From Planctomycetia bacterium (GTDB taxonomy: Bacteria; Planctomycetota; Phycisphaerae; UBA1845; Fen-1342), in contig CP054190.1 of NCBI GenBank assembly GCA_015709575.1, positions 248,001 to 312,000 on the forward strand: DNA of 64,000 bases. The letters run 5' to 3'. The position numbers and the translations under genes are program-made. Position 1 is the first letter of the stretch; every line of letters starts with the position of its first letter. Of this stretch, positions 61,188 through 64,000 are shown in pieces. Under the pieces are notes generated by a model that ran no database searches, was not told the origin of the DNA, and worked only from the letters and a program-made list of their open reading frames with translations.

Positions 61188-62162
61188 TCACTCGCCGATC
61201 AGCGACCGCACCTGCGCCGGAGTCGGTGGCGGCAGCGGGCTTTGCCACGCCGCCAGCAGCACCTGAAGCTCGACGTCGGTCACCGTGCGCGTTCGCGCTG
61301 GCCCGTTCGGCTGCTGCAACCGCGCGACCCAGCCGTGCGGATGCGGATAGATCAGCAGGACGGCGTCGCCGGCGGTGAACAACTGCAGGTTCAGCCGCAC
61401 CGTTCCGAACATGGTCCGCCGCACGATTACACCGCCGGGCACGACCATCCAGCGATCCCATAACGCCGCGATGGCGACCGCCCCGAGAATCACGAACGCC
61501 AGGATCGGCAGCCACACCGCCAGCGCCATCCAGCGCTGCTTGTGAACAATGGTCTGCACGGTGGCGTTGATGAGGATCGGCAACATGAACACGCCGACCC
61601 ACGTCCGTAGCGCCCAGCGTCGCAGAAAGTTCGGCCTTCGAATCGGCGCTTCACCGGCGGCCTCGCCGCCGTGGCCGGGCGGCTCGGCGCTGGCGTGCAG
61701 CAGTTCTTCCAATCCGGGGAACTCTTCTTCAAGCGGCACTGGCTCAAAAGGCACGGTAATCGGCGCGGGGATCGGAGCGGGCTTGGCGCCGGTCGTGCGA
61801 TAGAGTTCGCGCCCATGCTCCTCGCCCTGCGGGATGGTCTTGATTCGGCCGTGCTGGCGATACCAGATGGCGATGCCGCCCAGTTTGAGGCGATCCGCAA
61901 CCGCCCGCACGTCGCGGGCACGGTATTTCAGGTCGCGCCAGCTTCCGGCCGCGGCGTGCAGCTCAGCACGATCCGACTCGTTGAGAGTCTCGGACGTGCT
62001 GAACAGCGGGCGATACTGGCGATTCGCTTCAATCACCAGCACGTGCGCGCCGTCAGCGCGCGCGCTATGCGACACAGGTTCATGAGCAGCAGTGCCATGG
62101 GGGTCGGCGGGAGTGACACGGGGCGGCGGCCGCGGGGTGGAGAGGCGCGTCTCTTCGTTCAT
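61188..62162 (-). CDS. Two-helix membrane protein of unknown function
   Basis: A 324-residue protein. The N-terminal part is polar (AAGSWRDLKYRARDVRAVAD, GGIAIWYRQHGRIKTI), followed by a Pro/Glu-rich linker, two hydrophobic segments (LRTWVGVFMLPILINATVQT and AVWLPILAFVILGAVAIAAL, about 196-250) and a small C-terminal beta-rich domain (WMVVPGGVIVRRTMFGTVRL, GDAVLLIYPHPHGWVARLQQ) recalling PH-like membrane domains. No family is recognised. Starts at ATG 62162, divergent from the TMTC-like gene and convergent with the MscK gene (110 bases). Confidence 0.7.
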   Translation of the reverse strand: MNEETRLSTPRPPPRVTPADPHGTAAHEPVSHSARADGAHVLVIEANRQYRPLFSTSETLNESDRAELHAAAGSWRDLKYRARDVRAVADRLKLGGIAIWYRQHGRIKTIPQGEEHGRELYRTTGAKPAPIPAPITVPFEPVPLEEEFPGLEELLHASAEPPGHGGEAAGEAPIRRPNFLRRWALRTWVGVFMLPILINATVQTIVHKQRWMALAVWLPILAFVILGAVAIAALWDRWMVVPGGVIVRRTMFGTVRLNLQLFTAGDAVLLIYPHPHGWVARLQQPNGPARTRTVTDVELQVLLAAWQSPLPPPTPAQVRSLIGE

Positions 62163-62227
62163 GCGGACATTCTATCCGCCGGTGCGGCCGACCCGCGGTG
62201 CGGCCGACGCACGCGGGTATCATCCGC

Positions 62228-62287
62228 ATGGAATCGCCCTTTTCGGTCAGACGGAGCCACTCGCGCAGCCGCAGGAGCGAGCATTGA
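62228..62287 (+). CDS. Possible 19-codon leader peptide overlapping the next start
   Basis: ATG at 62228 opens a 19-codon frame (MESPFSVRRSHSRSRRSEH) that stops with TGA at 62285-62287, overlapping the TTG start of the following gene as TTGA. The peptide is Arg/Ser-rich. It has no good ribosome binding site of its own. It may be a chance frame or a coupling leader. Confidence 0.3.
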   Translation: MESPFSVRRSHSRSRRSEH

Positions 62288-64000
62288 GCGACTCACATCG
62301 GCCCGTCACGCGGTTCGCGCTGCTGCCGGCCGCGGCCCTGATCCTGCTCTCCACGATCACCTACGCGCCATCGCTCGTACCGGAACGCCTGTGGGATGAC
62401 AACGAGCTGGTCTTCAACAACGCCCATGTCCGCCGCCCGGGCGGGCTGACGCAGCTCTGGACCTCCGGCGAGCTGCTCGACTATTACCCGCTGACGTGGA
62501 CGAGCTTCTGGGCGGAGTGGCGGCTGTGGGGGGAAAATCCGGTCGGATACCGCGCGACGAATCTCGCGCTGCACGCCCTCGCCACGCTGTTGCTCTGGCG
62601 GGTGCTGCTGCGATTGGGAGTGCCGGCGGCATGGTTCGGGGCGGCGCTGTTTGCCGTTCATCCCGTCTGCGTCGCGTCGGTGGCCTGGATCAGCCAGCGA
62701 AAGAACACGCTGTCGATGGTGTTTTTTCTGCTTAGTGCGCTGGCGTGGATCCGCGCCTCAGCCGCAACGGCGGCGGATGACGCGGCGGCGGCGCCGCCGA
62801 AGCCGATCGGCAGTGCGTCGAGATCGCGCGGATCCAAAGCCGGCGCTGGACAGCTTTCGGCAGGCCAGGTCGGCGGCACGTGGGGATGGTGGGTCCTGTC
62901 CATCGCCGCTTATGCCGCCGCGATGCTCAGCAAGGTATCGGTCGTCATGCTGCCGGCCGTGTTGCTGGCGATCCGATTCGTGCAACGGGGACGTTTCGCG
63001 CGGCGGGATGTTGCCGCGATTGCGCCGTTTGTCGTGATTGGCGCGATTCTGGCGGCCGTGGGCGTGCATTATCAACAGGCCAACGCGATTGGCACCGAGA
63101 TCGTCCGCCCGGAGGGTCTGCTTTCACGGATCGCGTCCGTCGGCTGGGTGGTATGGTTCTATTTCCGCACGGCTCTGCTGCCCACGGACCTGGCGATGGT
63201 CTATCCGCGCTGGGATGTGAACCCGGCGCAACTGATGCACTGGCTGCCGCTCGCAGCACTGGTCGCGGCGCTCCTGCTGCAATGGCGAGCGCGCCACGGT
63301 CTTGTCGGCCGCGCGCCGCTCTTCGCGACGGCGTACGTGATCGTGATCCTCGCGCCGGTGCTCGGCTTGGCGAGCATGGCCTATTCGCGCATCTCGCTCG
63401 TATCCGATCATCTGCAACATCTGGCGATTCCGGGCGTCACGGCGCTGGCGGCGTGGGGGCTGGGGACGGCGCTGCGCGGTGCGGCGGCCGCGCGATCGGC
63501 CGCGCTGGTCGCGGCGACCGGCGTGCTGATCGTCTTCGGCGGACTGACCTGGCAGCGGGCGGCGCTGTTCGGCGTTCAGGAGCGGCTGTGGGAGGAAAAC
63601 GTCCGCCGCCATCCGCAGGCGTGGATGGCCCACCAGAATCTCGGCGCGGTGCGCCTGATTGCCGGGCGGCTGGACGAGGCCGAGCCGCACATTCGCAAGG
63701 CAATCGAGCTGCGTCCCGGCTTCGGAGCGGCGCACGCGAACCTGGGCGTGCTGCGAGCACGACAGGGGCGCATTGCCGACGCCAAATCGGCGTTAAACGA
63801 AGCAATTCGGCTCAATCCGCGACACGCGGCGGCGCACCGCTCGCTGGGCGAGCTGGCACGTAGCGAGGATCGTCACTCCGACGCGGCGGCCAGCTTTGCG
63901 CGAGTGGTGGAGTTGTCGCCGCACGACACCTCGGCCTACAACGCGCTGGGGGCCTCGCTGGTTGCGGCGGGCCGTGCGGCCGAGGCGGTCAGCGTGCTGC
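62284..64000 (+). CDS. TMTC-like GT-C/TPR membrane protein, 3' end outside the window
   Basis: 572 codons are visible. The start is TTG 62284 with CAGGAG six bases upstream; no ATG or GTG in this frame fits. The N-terminal 410 residues are polytopic (about ten helices) with an acidic loop after the first helix (LVPERLWDDNELVFNNAHVR) and blocks typical of bacterial TMTC-like proteins: YYPLTWTSFWAEWRLWGENP, AALFAVHPVCVASVAWISQR. Such proteins have a GT-C glycosyltransferase-like membrane fold. C-terminal TPRs follow (MAHQNLGAVRLIAGRLDEAE; AAHANLGVLRARQGRIADAK). Probably transfers sugars from lipid carriers, but activity is unproven. Confidence 0.85.
   Translation, partial: MSDSHRPVTRFALLPAAALILLSTITYAPSLVPERLWDDNELVFNNAHVRRPGGLTQLWTSGELLDYYPLTWTSFWAEWRLWGENPVGYRATNLALHALATLLLWRVLLRLGVPAAWFGAALFAVHPVCVASVAWISQRKNTLSMVFFLLSALAWIRASAATAADDAAAAPPKPIGSASRSRGSKAGAGQLSAGQVGGTWGWWVLSIAAYAAAMLSKVSVVMLPAVLLAIRFVQRGRFARRDVAAIAPFVVIGAILAAVGVHYQQANAIGTEIVRPEGLLSRIASVGWVVWFYFRTALLPTDLAMVYPRWDVNPAQLMHWLPLAALVAALLLQWRARHGLVGRAPLFATAYVIVILAPVLGLASMAYSRISLVSDHLQHLAIPGVTALAAWGLGTALRGAAAARSAALVAATGVLIVFGGLTWQRAALFGVQERLWEENVRRHPQAWMAHQNLGAVRLIAGRLDEAEPHIRKAIELRPGFGAAHANLGVLRARQGRIADAKSALNEAIRLNPRHAAAHRSLGELARSEDRHSDAAASFARVVELSPHDTSAYNALGASLVAAGRAAEAVSVL

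Overview
The window is GC-rich DNA that most resembles a planctomycete (Planctomycetota), perhaps a Phycisphaerae-like lineage. The evidence is three proteins with PEP-CTERM anchors, two secreted proteins with paired dockerin-like repeats of the NNFDIDPF type, a pseudopilin with a DGH-type C-terminal motif, many secreted or lipid-anchored proteins of unknown function, and repeat-filled intergenic islands. The lineage assignment is inference: there is no rRNA in the window.

Layout. 0-5.6 kb: a TPR protein cut by the left edge, a GNAT acetyltransferase, glycine-cleavage T protein (gcvT), a 33-residue membrane peptide, tRNA-Cys(GCA), and a 576-residue protein whose 3' end lies antisense in the tRNA. 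5.8-9.3 kb: a soluble-dehydrogenase-like beta-propeller, dUTPase, and an agmatinase / pyruvoyl arginine decarboxylase pair (arginine to agmatine to putrescine). 9.8-15.8 kb: a CNNM/CorC protein, an archaeal/eukaryotic-type phenylalanyl-tRNA synthetase (pheS-pheT) with a zinc-ribbon-like insertion in PheT, a small lipoprotein and clpS. 16-21 kb: folC, aroB, an M3 oligopeptidase. 21-25.8 kb: two PEP-CTERM genes bracketed by repeat islands, then a pseudopilin and a membrane-anchored zinc-ribbon protein. 26-36.6 kb: an RpoD-like sigma factor facing a coiled-coil tail-anchored protein, a large secreted protein whose signal peptide is encoded in a 15-bp minisatellite, a BatA-like VWA protein, a cation/proton antiporter and trpD. 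36.7-46 kb: a dockerin-bearing esterase, a SirB1-type protein, tandem STN-like secreted paralogues, a possible attenuator, clpX, and PEP-CTERM and dockerin proteins.

The most striking locus is 46.1-51.5 kb: ECF sigma factor, a small anti-sigma-like protein, a 938-residue TPR-CHAT (caspase-like) protease and a secreted subtilase. The last three are joined by ATGA overlaps or a short gap. The sigma / regulator / TPR-CHAT combination recalls the RpoE-Csx30-Csx29 part of the Craspase systems, but no CRISPR component is present here. A Gly/Ser-linker lipoprotein is convergent to it.

53.5-64 kb: a stand-alone nuoF, a BtpA-family protein, a SPOR-like membrane protein, a small TPR protein, a large MscK-type mechanosensitive channel, a two-TM protein, and a TMTC-like GT-C/TPR membrane protein that runs off the right edge from a TTG start.

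Dispersed repeats include a precise 32-32-32 nt twin-hairpin element (two full copies, one half copy), a 117-nt repeat (two copies) and a CCACGGGT/ACCCGTGG hairpin family. No CRISPR array, transposase, prophage or rRNA was seen.
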